Below are positions 10,411-22,748 of a stretch of 64,000 nt of DNA, in pieces. Where the stretch lies: NCBI GenBank assembly GCA_947311845.1, contig CAMZMU010000111.1, positions 25,147,023-25,211,022 of the forward strand, read 5' to 3'. The position numbers and the translations under genes were made by a program. The number at the start of each line of letters is the position of its first letter. Position 1 is the stretch's first letter. The stretch comes from Poa pratensis (Eukaryota > Streptophyta > Magnoliopsida > Poales > Poaceae). The notes under the pieces were generated by a model. That model was not told the origin of the DNA. It did no database searches and saw nothing but the letters and a program-made list of their open reading frames with translations.

Positions 10411-13190
10411 AAGCAGTGGCGTTGGCTGGGGTTTCCTTCCGGACGGGCTCCGTCACTGGTGCCGGCGAGCGGGTCCTCTCCGGGCTCGTGTGCAAGCTCG
10501 GCGAGTTCAACTTCATCAGCGACAACGCGGGGTGCTTCGCCAACAAGCCCTTCCCTGCAGATGGCTTCCTCATGACGCTGGGCAGCTTCGTCACCTACGT
10601 CGCCACCGAGCCAGTTCGCGAGTACCCGGCGCAGGTGCTCGTGGCTGCAGATCCTCCCTCATTCCGCGCAGCTCGCGGAGGGCGTACCGCTCGCCCGGGA
10701 GCAGCGTGGAGGTCATGGTGGCTGGGCAAGCGCTGCTGCAGGCAAAGGAGGTGCCAGCACCAGCGTGCCAGAGGGCTGGTCACGCCCATCGATCCGGCTG
10801 ACAGGCCGACTCGGACAGCTAAGTTCCCTAAGGAGAAACCCGATCCGGTTGGTCCCCTTGGCATGTCAAGCAGGATGCTTCCTTAGAAGATGTCTTAGAA
10901 AAGTTAGCTCGGCCAGTGGCTCCTGGAGCAAATGTTGATCTTACTATAGCTCAGTTAGAGGCAGAGCGCCTGAGGTTGCAAAGAGAGGCTCGGTTAGTGT
11001 AGAGTCCAGGCAAGAGTTTGATAGGGATATGAGGGAATACAATGCTGCCAATGGTATCACTGATGGTTTCACTCCTGTAGTGCACCGTTCACGCAAAAAA
11101 GCCGAGTTGCGTAACAGAGGCAAGGACCTCAACGATGAGTTAGCTAGAGCTGCTGGTTCGAGCTCAAATAGGGCACTAGTCATAGATCCGGCACAGGCAA
11201 ACCTGTTTACAGCTCCCCGGCTAAGAATCTTAGGGCTGCAGCGGCAGCACGAGCCGAATTGAGTACACTAACCGGGGATGCTTGGCGCAAGCAGGCGGAG
11301 AGAGTGAATGAGCTAGTGGATGTGTGCAACAGGCAGAATGAAGCTTACCGGAAAGCTAATCCGGATGCTGGTGGTTCCCGGGTAGTTGTCTCGGTTAGGG
11401 CTGCTAGCCAGAAATCTAAGGGGCAAGCGTCCTCTCCGCATGTTGGGGTTGACCGAGCTCAAAGCGTGAACTCGGGTAAGAGCAAGCAATTGCAAACTTA
11501 TGATGCGGTTTACGCGGGCAAGCAGCTTAATTGCAGCCCAAGGAAAAGGCGGACAAAGCAGAAACAATGGTGGCCAGGCAATCCGGGTGCTGGAAGGGGA
11601 ACTTCGGCTGGCCGAGGTCAACCACCTCGTCATCCCGGGCAGCAAGTGGCGGTGCAAGCACAGCAACGAAGTGGTGGCCAGGCGGGCTACCGCTACGATG
11701 ATGGCAATTCGGCTATGGCGCGAGCCGGATACCAGACGTATGACAATGCACTGGCGTCAAGGCTGGGGCCTCGGATATTGTATCCGGATGATCAGCGCCT
11801 CAGGCTGGATAGAATCTACCCGTCTGAGAAGTTGGAGGAGCAAGGCCCACCGGGTCCACCATGCTTTGGACCTCGGATAATGAATGAGCCAAGTGTGCCT
11901 TTATTTCAGCTCGGCCGCAATACAAAGCCGTATAGTGGCAGCACCAAGCCACAAGATTGGTTGACGGACTACGTATCTTCTGTGCACATTGCGGGGGGCA
12001 ATCGCCGATGGGCGGTCCGGTATCTCCCGCACATGTTAGAAGGTCCAGCCCGGATCTGGTTGAACAACTTGCCGCCGGGTAGTATAAATTGTTGGATGGA
12101 TTTGGAGCAGGCGTTCAACAGCAACTTCTCTAGCACCTACAAGAGGCCAAACCGGCCTCAGCTCTTGGCTGCATGCAAGCAAGAAGAGAGGGAAACAGAC
12201 CGAGAATATTTGACTCGGTGGAGCAATATGCGCAATTCTTGCGAAGGTGTTGTAGAGGAGCAGGCCATTTCGTGGTTTGCGCAGGGATGCAGGCATGGTA
12301 CCCCGCTTTGGCAGAAGCTCCAAAGAGATATGCCAAAGACCCTGGCAGACATGATCCGGATAGCAGACACCTACGCTCTTGGTGATCCAACACAGCCCGC
12401 ATTAGATGCGGTGGGAGCAAGCAGGAGGCAACCGGTTAATAACAGGGTTGGACCGTTGAGGCCCAGTGACCGACATGAATTCGGTTACAAGAGAAGGGAT
12501 CCGGATTACAGGTATGGTTCGGATCAAGTTGCTGCAGTGAATATGGATCAACCCGGAGGAGGGATGCGCAGAGGCAAAAAATTGATGGTCCAGCTTGGAG
12601 GCCGAATCAGGTGCTTGGCCAAAGAAATTGTGGGAAGGACCGAGTCCGCCACTGACTTTTGAGTCAAGATTGGATGGCCCTTGCTGTTATCACACTACTG
12701 ATCCGCGCAAACCGGCTAATCACTCAACCCGGAATTGTAGTTGGCATCACCGTATTCAGGCGGAAGGTCAAAGAGGACCACCTCAGAGAGGTGCTCCTAG
12801 ACCGAATTTCAGGCCAAACATGCCGCTAACCGGAGCTAATGCAACCCCGGTGAGCGCAGGAGCTCCAAGGCCAGCAGCAGCAAAGCCGGTTAACCTGGTG
12901 AACATGGGAGGCAATGACAATGGTGCTGGTCCAAGTAGGCAAGGTGGATACCCTGGGAATGAATACAAGGAGGCACATCAGAGCTACGTGGTTTTCGTAA
13001 CCGAACCAACTGACAAAAAGAGTCAGCTGAGAAGAGCAAAGGAGGTGAATGCAGTAATGCCAGCAGTTCCAAAGTACCTGAACTGGTCTGAACAGGAATC
13101 ACGTGGAGCAGGGCGGATAATCCCCGAATCATGCCAAGTCCAGGGACCTATGCACTGGTGGTGGATCCGACGTTGGTTGGACCCAAGCTG
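10411..13190 (+). pseudogene. gag of the Tat element, frame-disrupted
   Basis: The open pieces are 10,374-10,886, 11,029-11,262, 11,259-12,662 and 12,595-13,191. The 11,259-12,662 piece (467 codons) carries the retrotransposon gag domain at about residues 210-400: a Trp/Leu-rich core with YLPHMLEGPARIWLNNLPPG and a later CKQEERETDREYLTRW segment. The 12,595 piece has a Cys/His knuckle-like cluster (CCYHTT...NCSWHH). Upstream pieces may be the gag N-terminus. The pieces sit in different frames, so the true start and full product cannot be fixed. Gag would assemble virus-like particles in the cytoplasm. Confidence 0.75.
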
Positions 13191-13919
13191 AATGTGAGGT
13201 TTAGCCGAGTCCTGGTTGACAATGGCAGTGCCATAAACATCATGTACCGGGACACAATGGTCAAGTTGGGCATCTCGCCGAATCAGCTGCAGCAGAGCAG
13301 TTGCACTTTTCATGGTATAGTTCCTGGCGTATCTTGCTCCCCCATGGGAAAGATCTGGGTAGATGTGTTGTTTGGAGACAAGAATAACCATAGACTTGAG
13401 AGTCTCGAGTTCGAGGTGGTGGATTTGGAAAGCCCGTACCATGCGCTGCTTGGTAGGCCGGCATTGGCTAAGTTCATGATATCCACTCACGTGGCCTACC
13501 TTAAAATGAAGATGCCTGGCCCGAATGGTGTTATCACCGTTGCAGGAGATTACAAGAAGGCCATACAGTGTGCTACAGTTGGTTCCAACTTAGCCGAATC
13601 CCTGGTGATCCAGGCGGAAAAGAGCAAGATGCATGAAGTGGTGGCAATGGCGAAGTCAGCTCAGCTCGGCATGCTGGCCATGACTAATCCGGATGGCGGT
13701 GCAACCTTTGAGGTGCCCAAGGAGACCAAGAAGATCCCCATTGACCCGGAGAACCCGGAGCGCATGGCCATCATCGGAGCCGGTTGGGCGAAAAATAGGA
13801 AAGCGCGCTCTGTCACTTCCTCCGTGAGAATCGGGATATCTTTGCATGGTCAGCTAAAGACCTGCCTGGTGTTCCGAGGGAGTTGGCAGAGCACTCTTTA
13901 TTTGTCAGGCCGGAGGTGA
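13131..13919 (+). pseudogene. Aspartic protease domain of the Tat polyprotein
   Basis: An open stretch of 262 codons carries a retropepsin-like fold signature: the active-site region RVLVDNGSAINIM (D-N-G-S rather than the common D-T/S-G), then a hydrophobic segment ending YHALLGRPALAKF. The reading frame ends at 13,919, before the RT frame opens at about 13,966, so it is not continuous with pol as read. The Tat lineage often varies the residue after the catalytic Asp, so the motif alone does not mean inactivity. Confidence 0.75.
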
Positions 13920-13965
13920 AACCGGTTAGGCAACCGACTCGGCGGCTTTCAGATGATAGAAGAAA

Positions 13966-15853
13966 GTGGTTCTCGATGAGCTGGCTAAGCTGCTAGCAGC
14001 CGGGTTCATTATGGAGGTGTTGCATCCGGACTGGATATCTAATCCGGTTCTAGTGGAGAAGAAGAAGGACGAACCAGCGGTGGTCAAGGTGTGGCGCATG
14101 TGTATTGACTTCACCAACCTGAACAAGGCGTGTCCAAAGGATCCATTTCCTTTGCCTCGGATTGATCAAGTGATCGATTCTACTGCTGGGTGTGAGTTGT
14201 TGTCTTTTATTGATGCGTACTCTGGTTTTCACCAGATCCCATTGAACCCTAAAGATCAAATAAAGACTGCTTTATTACCCCGTATGGGGCGTATTGCTAT
14301 CGTGTCATGTGTTTCGGTTTGAGAAATGCCGGTGCAACTTATCAGAGGTGTATGCAGAAATGCTTGCACTCTCAAATGGGCAAAAATGTGCAAGTGTATG
14401 TTGATGATATTGTCATCAAAACTAAAGAAAAACACACTCTCCTCGAGGATCTCGAGGAAACATTTGTGAACTTGAGAAAATACGGTTAAAATTGAATCCG
14501 GATAAGTGCACCTTTGGTGTTCCGGCTGGAAAGTTGCTTGGTTTCCTTGTATCGAGCCGAGGCATTGAGGTAAATCCGGCTAAGATCCGAGCTATAGAAA
14601 GAATGAAATTACCTAAATGCCTAAAAGATGTACAAAAGTTCACCGGGTGTTTAGCCTCGTTGAGCCGATTTGTGAGTCGGTTAGGGAAAAAGCTTTGCCC
14701 TTGTACCAATTGATGAAAAAGAGCACCGGGTTCACATGGACCCCGCAGGCAGATTCGGCTTTCAATGAACTAAAAAAGATGCTGTCCACTGCACCAATTT
14801 TGGCATCGCCTTTGCCGAATGAGCCGATGCTTCTTTACATTGCGGCCACTAACCGGGTCGTAAGTGTGGCGATAGTTGTAGAAAGAGAGGAGGAGGGAAA
14901 ATCTGTGCAGAGGCCAGTGTATTATTTAAGTGAAGTGATCTCAACTTCGAAGCAAAACTATCCTCATTACCAGAAGATGACATATGGTGTATACCTAGCA
15001 GTCAAGAAGTTGAAACATTACTTCCAAGAGCACCCAATCACTGTGGTTTGCGAAGCTCCAATCTCGGAAATCATTGGGTGCAAAGATGCAACTGGCCGAG
15101 TCGCCAAATGGGCAATAGAAGTGTCCCCTTACACCCCACATTATGAGAGAAGAGATGCTATCAAGTCTCAGGCTTTACCGGATTTCCTCTGTGACTGGGC
15201 TGAGATGCAGTATGAACCACCCAAGCCGGATTACAATTACTGGAAGATGCACTTTGATGGCTCCAAAACCAAAATCGGATTGGGTGCAGGGATAGTGCTC
15301 ACGTCACCGAAGCAAGATCAGTTGCAATATGTGTTGCAAATTCACTTTCTGCATCAAACAATGTGGCCGAATATGAGGCACTGATCCATGGGCTTAATGT
15401 GGCTAGAGACATCGGCATTCGCCGAATAGAGTGTTTTGGCGATTCGGATTTGGTAGTACAGCAATCTTCCGGAAATTGGGATGCACTTGATGCCAACATG
15501 GCGCTGTACCGGTTTCATGTCCAGAAAATTTCAGGATTTTTCGAAGGGTGTGAGTACAAGCACATACCTCGGTTGGAGAACGAAGCTGCTGATATCTTGT
15601 CAAAACTTGGGTCGTCTAGGGATGCAGTTCCACCCGGGATATCCTTGAATCATCTAAGGACCCCTTCAATCAAGCCTTCGCCTGATTCCGAGTCGATTTT
15701 TATTCCGAAGCAAGAATCTGAAGCTGTCCCTATGGATGTTGATGTTGGGTGCATTTGGAAAGACTCGGGGACTGCTAACCGGATCTTGGGGAAAAGAAGC
15801 AGAAAAGAAGATATCCGAATCTTAGGGAATGGACAGAAGCTGATAGAGAAATA
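13966..15853 (+). pseudogene. Reverse transcriptase, RNase H and second RNase H, frameshifted
   Basis: RT begins in the frame at 13,966 (WRMCIDFTNLNKACPKD, then SFIDAYSGFHQI). It continues in another frame at 14,307-14,489 with the catalytic YVDD box at about 14,397-14,408, and in a third at 14,492. The frame at 14,617-15,384 carries the RT connection and RNase H region (STSKQNYPHYQKMTYGVYLAV). A second RNase H-like domain starts near 15,245 (HFDGSKTKIGLGAGIVL) and resumes in another frame at 15,363 (AEYEALIHGL, then FGDSDLVVQQ). Breaks lie near 14,272, 14,483, 14,685 and 15,347, each compatible with a single missing base in or next to a short run. The second RNase H supports Tat placement. 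Confidence 0.85.
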
Positions 15854-17179
15854 ATGGCGGCCGAACCAGTGGAGGTGGATGAGCACTTATTCCCATTGCA
15901 TCCAGTACCGGAGTGGGCAGAGGAAATCATGAAGTTCATGTCGGAAGGAAGTTTGCCAAGTGACGAAACCGAGGCAAGGCGGGTGCAGAGGAGGTCCAAG
16001 GCTTACACCATCATCAACAAGGAGTTATATAAAAGGAGTGCAACCGAGGTGCTGCAGCGTTGCGTGGAGCCAGCCGAGGGCAAGGAGATGCTCTTAGAAA
16101 TACATCAAGGAGAGTGTGGTCATCATTGCAGTACAAGAGCTCTGGTGGCTAAGGTATTCCGGCATGGGTTTTACTGGCCCACTGCTCACACAGATGCAGA
16201 GGACATAGTCCGGAGATGTGAAGGATGCCAAAGGTTTGGCAAGCAGACACACCTACCCGCATCGGCGCTCAAGACAATTCCTATCACTTGGCCGTTTGCT
16301 GTATGGTATTTAGACATGGTGGGAGAATTCAAGCCGGCTAGGGGTAACATGACACATATGCTGGTGATGGTGGATAAGTTTACCAAATGGATAGAGGTGA
16401 AACCAATTCGGAAAGTGGACGGCCGCTCAGCTGTAACTTTCCTGAAAGAGATCATTTTGAGATACGGATACCCTCATAGCATCATCTCGGATAACGGCAC
16501 GAACTTTGCTGTGGGAGAATTTGCCCGATTCTGCATGGATAAGGGGATCCGGTTAGACATCGCCTCAATGGCACATCCAGAGTCCAATGGACAGGTGGAA
16601 AGATCGAACGCTTTGGTGTTAGCCGGCATCAAGGCTAGGCTCATTGAACCATTGCTGAAAACTCCAGGGTGCTGGATAGATGAGATACCATCAGTGTTAT
16701 GGGGTCTAAGGACCACGCCGAATCGGTCAACTGGCTATACGCCATTCTTTCTTGTGTATGGGGCGGAAGCAGTGCTACCCACTGACATAGAATATGATGC
16801 ACCAAGGGTGGCAATGTATACCGAGACCGAGGCAAAAGAGGCCAGGGAGGATGCAGTGGATCTGCTAGAAGAAGCAAGAGAGTTGGCCCTGTCTCGGTCA
16901 GCAATATACCAGCAGGGCCTACGACGATATCACAGTAGGAAAATAAGTCCTCGAGTGTTTCATGAGGGAGATCTAGTGCTGAGGCTAGTGCAACGTAGCA
17001 AAGGCCGACACAAGTTGTCACCTCCATGGGAGGGACCGTTCATTGTGAGCAGGGCTATGCACAATGACTCCTACTATCTTATAGATGCACAGGAACCAAG
17101 GAAGGATGGCCTGGATAGACCCGGACAAGAAACAAAGCGGCCCTGGAATGTAGCTCTACTTCGACCCTTTTACTCTTGA
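15854..17179 (+). CDS. Integrase region of the Tat polyprotein
   Basis: A continuous 441-codon frame. An N-terminal HHCC zinc-binding segment lies at about residues 80-125 (HQGECGHH and later CEGC). The catalytic core has D154 (YLDMVGE), D213 (ISDNGTNF) and E249 (NGQVERSN), with the D-E spacing of 35 typical of retroviral-type integrases. A C-terminal region follows with the gypsy-type stretch ending SPPWEGPFIV. This enzyme would insert the cDNA into nuclear DNA. In the element it should be the last part of a polyprotein; the initiator ATG at 15,854 is only where the open frame begins, because the join to RNase H is interrupted. It is the only pol domain read without a break. Confidence 0.88.
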   Translation: MAAEPVEVDEHLFPLHPVPEWAEEIMKFMSEGSLPSDETEARRVQRRSKAYTIINKELYKRSATEVLQRCVEPAEGKEMLLEIHQGECGHHCSTRALVAKVFRHGFYWPTAHTDAEDIVRRCEGCQRFGKQTHLPASALKTIPITWPFAVWYLDMVGEFKPARGNMTHMLVMVDKFTKWIEVKPIRKVDGRSAVTFLKEIILRYGYPHSIISDNGTNFAVGEFARFCMDKGIRLDIASMAHPESNGQVERSNALVLAGIKARLIEPLLKTPGCWIDEIPSVLWGLRTTPNRSTGYTPFFLVYGAEAVLPTDIEYDAPRVAMYTETEAKEAREDAVDLLEEARELALSRSAIYQQGLRRYHSRKISPRVFHEGDLVLRLVQRSKGRHKLSPPWEGPFIVSRAMHNDSYYLIDAQEPRKDGLDRPGQETKRPWNVALLRPFYS

Positions 17180-17786
17180 AGGGTGCAATGTATGTATTTC
17201 AATTTATCATGAATGAGATTCGGCTAACCGAGTCTGGACTCGGGGACTGCCTTGTTCGTATGCATGTGTTTTTCTTTACTGTTTTGTCCATACCGTTCAT
17301 GTGCCGAATTGCTTTGAACCTCGTCCCAACTTTCAAGTAATGTATGTTGTGTTGTTGATCTCGTGACTCGACTGACAAACACCAAATTGGTAGTCAAGAG
17401 CAGAGACGGGAATATGGGAAACATGAAAATGGACTCGGGGATTCGGTCCAAAACCGATTCGGCACATGTCGTTTACTAACCCATGTTTTTTACTTTTTAG
17501 TTTATGTTGGATGATTTTAAACCACAACTCGTATGTTGCAAGTATTGTATGCTATGATTCCTATCTTGTGACTCGACTGTCAAAACACCCAAAGAGGTAG
17601 ACAAGAGCAAAGATTTGGCAAAAGTAGTAAACAAGAAACGGATTCGGGGACTCGGTTTGAAATGATTCAACATAAACTTTGTCCGGATCGCTTTAAGCAT
17701 AATAAGCATAGTCTCGAAAGAACTTAAAATAATTTGTTACATCTGCTCCCGGCATACCGGGGATTTAATGTTTCTGTTAAGTCACT
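17180..17786. other. Spacer between pol and the antisense gene
   Basis: There is no credible coding sequence. Two imperfect direct copies of a block around gtgactcgact (near 17,361 and 17,569, about 210 bases apart) and repeated gactcgggga motifs are present. Convergent transcripts from pol and the antisense gene would both end here. Confidence 0.5.
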
Positions 17787-20700
17787 TCAGGATGCAATGG
17801 ACCCGGTAGCAGTGGACTCGGTTATGACAGGCTCGGTTAAGGGAGCCTCGGTGGTAGCGGCTTCAGGAGCACGAGCTTCAGTTGCAGGGATTTCAAGAGC
17901 AGCAGACTCGGTTGTTGGCTGGGAAAATGGAACTCCAGGAGTAACTTGAGAAGAAGAGCTGGAAGGCTGAGTGGATTCGGTTGCACCTGGTCCAGCTGCG
18001 CTCTGCTCGGCAATCACGGTTCGGTCGGTGATGGGCAATTCAAGAGCCTCGGTTGGAGTTGGCTCGGTTAGCTTGGCCGAATCAGAAGCTGGGACCTCAG
18101 TGGATTCTTCTTCTTCCTCAAGTTCGTCTCCAGAGTTGGCGTAATCTTCAGCGGAGTCCTCTTCGGATTCCTCATCTTCTTCAGTTTCCTCCCCATCCGA
18201 GTAGATTGGGGCATCCAGATCAAGATGTTTAGTGTTGGCAAACTCGGCCATGAAATTGGCAGCTTCTTCGCGGATCTCGATCAGGCTAGGATCTGTGGCC
18301 CATGGAGAACCTTGGCGAAGTGAGCGCACTTTGACGAGGTCAATCTTCTCGTACCAAGACAATATAAATTGCAAGGCTGCGTCAGCACCAGCTCGCGCAG
18401 ATGAAGATCTCCATTTCTTTAACCGGTTCTCCGCCTGGTCCAGATCTCTGATCAGCCCCTCCGGGCTTCGAACTTGCCGAGCTTCAGGAAACATGACTCG
18501 GTGAGCGTTGAGACTTGCGTTCAGCAGGTCAGCGTAGGCCTCCTTCAACGGAGCAAGCCGAGCCTTGAGGGCAGTAATGTGATCTTCCATGTCCCACGTA
18601 TCTGGAAGAGGAGCTCCGGTTAGCTTGGCTTTCTCAGCCGGGCATCTCTCACAGCCTTGGCGGCTTGAAGCCGGACGCTGGTAAACTCTCCTATATACAA
18701 ATAAGCTAACACCGAATTAAGCAAGATGGAAGCCAAAAATGTAAGTCGGATAGTAGCAGAAGGAAAAGAAGAATGCGGCAAGACTTACGATCCATTTCAT
18801 CGTTGAGGCTAGCAAGTTCGGCCAGCCATTTTGCGCTGATTTCCTTGTGGGCATCCAGTTCTTCTTTAGCCGAGTTCAGTTTGGCCTCAGATTCGGCAAC
18901 TGTCGCCTGAACTTGCTTATCCAGTTCAGCTCGCTTTTGTAGCCCGGCGTGCAAAGTGTCTCGCTCCTTCTGAATTGTATCTTTCTCCTTCTGGAGCCTG
19001 TCTCTTTCCGCTCGCAACTCATTCCGCTCTGTTTTCACTTTGTTCTTCACTTTTTCGACCCGGTCAAGCTCCCGCTGGACTCGGGTCACCTCGGACTTCT
19101 CCTCCGCCAGAGCACGCTTTTGCTCTTCCTCCTTGTTATTCATCTTGAGAACCAAGGCATCAAAGGATTTTTGGAGCTTATTGTGCTGATTGGCAAGCTG
19201 CTTAAAGAGATCGCTACGAGTGCCCGTGGTTTCCTGAAAGAAAGTAAAAACTGTTAAAAGAAACTCGGGGACTGGCACCCGAGGCAAGGTGGAGCAAAAA
19301 TCAGTCTCGGGGACTGGCCGAGACTGACCGAGTCGGTTAAAAAGCAACCCGGGGACTGGGGGTCCCACAATTTCTTCGGTTAAGAAAAACATCATAATCA
19401 AATTTTTTAAAGATTCGAGCCGGATGACTTTCTTACTCCGAAGAGTATCGGTCATGCGACCCGAATCTCGGGGACTGGGTGTGGTACTATTTGATTATGA
19501 TGAACTAAAAGCAAGATTCGGCAAACCTACCTCGAAGACTTGGTGCGAAGCAGTAAACGCAAGCTTCACAGAATGAAGAGATTGCATCATTCGGCTAGGG
19601 CCAGCAGGGTGTGGACTTGCAGCGGAGAAACCTGGTGCAAGGTCCACGGCGTTCCAAGCTTCAATAAAGTCATTGGCGGTGCTGAGCTTGGGCTTGGCCT
19701 GGCCGGATTGAATGGTAGAGGAGGCACCAGTGCTTTGCTTGACGGCAATCACTTGTTTATCCGGAGTGGAGGAAGTTGTGCCAAAGACAACTTGTCTCGG
19801 TTTGAGCGGAGGTGGCGCACCCGAGGTGGGCCTCGGCTGCTTCTGCTGTTGCTGTTGCTGCGGTGGCTGCTGTTGCTGCTTTTGTTGCTGTTGCTGCTGT
19901 TGCTGCTTCTCAGAGGCTTCTTGTTGCTGTTGCTGTTTCTGCTTCTTCTTCTTCTGCTGCTCTTGGTTCAGCTGGGCTTGAGCTGCAGGCGTAGGACGTG
20001 GATCCGGCTTAGGCGCGGACTTAGCCGAAGTCCCGGCCTTCTCCTTCTCCAGCTCCTTCAAAGGGCGTGTCCAGTTCGATTCTCGGGCAGGAACCGGAGT
20101 TCCCTCGCTTTCCAAGTCAATAACCGACTCTGGTATGAGAGTCGGCTCGGGAGCACCAGCAGTTGGAGTACGTGGCGCGGAGTTAACAACTCTCTCGGGG
20201 GATGGATCCTCCATAACCGAGTCCCGTCGGGCAAGGGGAGAAGAGATTGATGAGTGTGTTTGCTCACTGGTGAGCACGTCACTGCAGGAAGCAAAACTAA
20301 CAGTTAATTCGGATGAAGGCGACTCGGTTTATACAGAAACAAAGCGAGTAAGTTCAATGAGTGTTACCCCTTGGTGGTGGGCATCGGTTTGACGCGATTC
20401 GGCTTGTCGCCGGACTTCTTTCTTCTCTTGGTCTTTGGGCATCAGTTTCGGGCGCCTCAGCGCGCTTCCGAGATGTTTCTTCGGTATCTTGTTTGGCTGG
20501 AACACAAGGAGGTGGTTTCCATGAAATCGGAATAGCGTTGATGGGTTCTAAGATGCAGCACTCTTCATCTTCCTCGTCGGAAATGTGGTGAATGGTGGGT
20601 TGCTTACCCTTGCGAACTGGCCTGGCGCGGGGAATCGGCAGGTAATCGTCCGTATCCGGATCTTCTTCGCCCTCGGGCGGCGGGCTGCGTTCCGGTTCCC

Positions 20701-22325
20701 ATTCCTTGGTGGAGAGATCTCCATCTTCAGTAAGTTGACGATCTAACAACTACAGAAAAGTCAATACCAATCCGGATTAGTCCGATGCCATCTTTGATAA
20801 GATAAGGTTAGATTCGGAAAGCGATGAACTAACCTGTGGTGGAAGGCCTTCTCGATAAAACGGCTTTACGCCCCAGCTCCATTTATCCGACATCTCATTA
20901 ACGGCAATGGCGTTGACCCGGCGCCTAACCGAAGCTTTGTTGAGGTCATGCCTGCTGATCCGGGTAGGATCTAGCGGGCCAACCATGTGGCATATCTTGT
21001 GTGCGCGTCTTTGAAGTGGGCTGACCCGACGGGAGATAAAAGTCCGGAGCAGGTCATCCGAGGTCATTCCACTCTTCAGAAAACCCTCCAGAATGGTGTG
21101 CACTGTCTGAAGTTCTACAATGGTCTCGGCCGGATTGTATACGAAATTCAATTCGGCCGTGGGCGGCTCGATCCTGAACTCGGGCAGGTTAAGAGCGTCG
21201 TGGCCTTCAGCACTCTTGGCATAAAACCAGGTCATTTGCCACTTCTTGACTGAGTCCAAGCCCGTGATTCGGGGGAAGATAGATCCTTGTCTGGGTGTTA
21301 TACTAACCGAACCGCAAGCAGTCAGCTGTTTGGGCTTAGTGCCTGGAATAGTATGCTTGCGGAGGTGGAAATACTTCGCCCAGATATCCACAGTCGGCAG
21401 GAGACCGAGATAACCTTCACAAAAAGAAGTAAAGGCTGATAGAGAGACAAAGGAGTTGGCCGGGAGGTGATGAAGCTGTAGACCAAAGAAGTCCAGAAAT
21501 GCCCGAAAGAAGTCACTGACTGGCAAACCGAGTCCGCGCTCGAAGTGCGCTATGAATAACACGCGTTCACCGGGTTCGGGAGCTGGTGCAAGTTCTTTTC
21601 CGGGTCTGCGGCATATAACTTGCGGCGTTATACGCCGGGTGGCTCGTAGCCATTCCAAATCATTTCTGGTAACATCAGATCCTTCCCATCTGCCGGGAGG
21701 AAGTTTGGCCATAACCGAGTCAGTCCTGCAGTAAAAAAGGCAGGTAACCGGATTAGAAGGTTCGAAATCCCTAAGGCCAAACGAGAATCGGATAGTATTG
21801 GAACCGAATCACTTCTAAAAACTTCTCGGTTATTTTTATCCCGGATGAAATTAACCGGATCAGGTGGAGAAGGTGATGCGGTTGGAACTCACAAACACCT
21901 TTCCGCAAGATTTAGGGTTACGGAAGATCTACAAGCGGCAGTAAAAAAGAAAGAAAAGCATGGGTAAAAGCGTGGTTGAACTGCTCCTACGGGAAGAAGC
22001 AACTCTAGGCTAATATGCTATAAAACCTAGAGAGGAACTATGAGGAGCGTGCTACGGCATGAATATACGCTTAGATGTGCATCAATCTAGCAAGAACAGG
22101 CGTGTGTATTTTAAAGAGCATGAACTCGTCACGGTGACCATGGCAAGAGGAGGAGGAACTTACAGTGCTGGTTCCTCGAAGGGGGAGTTCGACGGAAAGA
22201 TGGCGGAGATGGGCGCAGCACGCGGCTCCGGCGGTCTTTCTCCGGCGCGGCGAGATTGCAGAGGCAAGAATGCAGCGGCGGCGACGGTGGCGCGAGTGGC
22301 GTTCTTCGAGGGGGAGTTGCGAAGA
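17787..22325 (-). CDS. Multi-exon antisense gene carried by the Tat element
   Basis: Predicted minus-strand exons: about 22,325-22,164 (5' UTR), 21,725-20,834 (ATG at 21,712), 20,749-20,368, 20,281-19,531, 19,233-18,789 and 18,690-17,787, with GT donors and AG acceptors at each intron. The first coding exon resembles the 'putative gypsy type transposon' family (Pfam PF04195, by memory): RRITPQVICRRPGKELAP, then FFRAFLDFFGLQLHHLP. The middle exons are acidic and proline-rich, then Gln-rich (CAG repeats near 19,845-19,965). The fourth coding exon is a charged coiled coil, the last a Ser/Thr/Glu-rich tail. The role is unknown; such antisense frames recur in Tat elements. Two anomalies: the phase does not match between exons ending at 20,368 and starting at 20,281, and the frame is lost near 18,635 inside the last exon. 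Either the gene is damaged or single bases are missing from the assembly. Confidence 0.72.
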
Positions 22326-22354
22326 AGGAGAAGGGGAAAATACACCGCGCCCCC

Positions 22355-22361
22355 ATTTATA
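22355..22361 (-). promoter_or_regulatory. TATA box for the antisense gene
   Basis: The minus strand reads GCGCTATAAATGGGGGCGCG, about 30 bases upstream of a presumed start near 22,325. The downstream noncoding exon ends in a strong donor (GTAAGT, 22,163-22,158). The box lies inside the element, outside the LTR, so the antisense gene appears to have its own promoter. Confidence 0.6.
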
Positions 22362-22732
22362 GCGCTGGGCAGTAACTGCCCCCACTACCGCGCGGTTACC
22401 GGAGCACGCTCAGATCCTTTGCTCCTAAAAACTCTGTGGCCATTGCTGTGGCTACGTATTTCAAACACACACTGGGCCACGGGATTGGAAGCGATGGCGA
22501 GGATCTTCTGCGCAGGTCAATGGAGAAAACGAGGAGACATGGTCTTCTGGTCAAACGCACTCAAATACCCGGTGGATCCGGATAGCATGCTGACAACCCG
22601 GGTTGCACGGCTTTGCGCAGGCTTTTTCCTGCCAAGTGTCCCGGAAATTTCGGGGACAACGAGACGAGATCCGGTTAGAGGTGTTGGTTTTGAATCTGGA
22701 ACGGCCCTTCAGCCGAGGCTGTAGGACCATAC

Positions 22733-22748
22733 CAGCTTCGGGGACTAC
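22733..22748 (+). other. Polypurine-like tract of the Tat element
   Basis: The sequence cagcttcggggactac lies immediately before the 3' LTR start TGTCGG at 22,749, at the position expected for plus-strand priming. Confidence 0.6.

Noticed and set aside
10374..10886. 170-codon frame as an independent gene
   Set aside because: It starts inside the LTR end and covers the primer site; better read as leader and possible gag N-terminus.
19540..20250. 236-codon plus-strand frame with long Leu runs
   Set aside because: Shadow of the Gln-rich antisense exon; the Leu runs are the CAG repeat read on the other strand.
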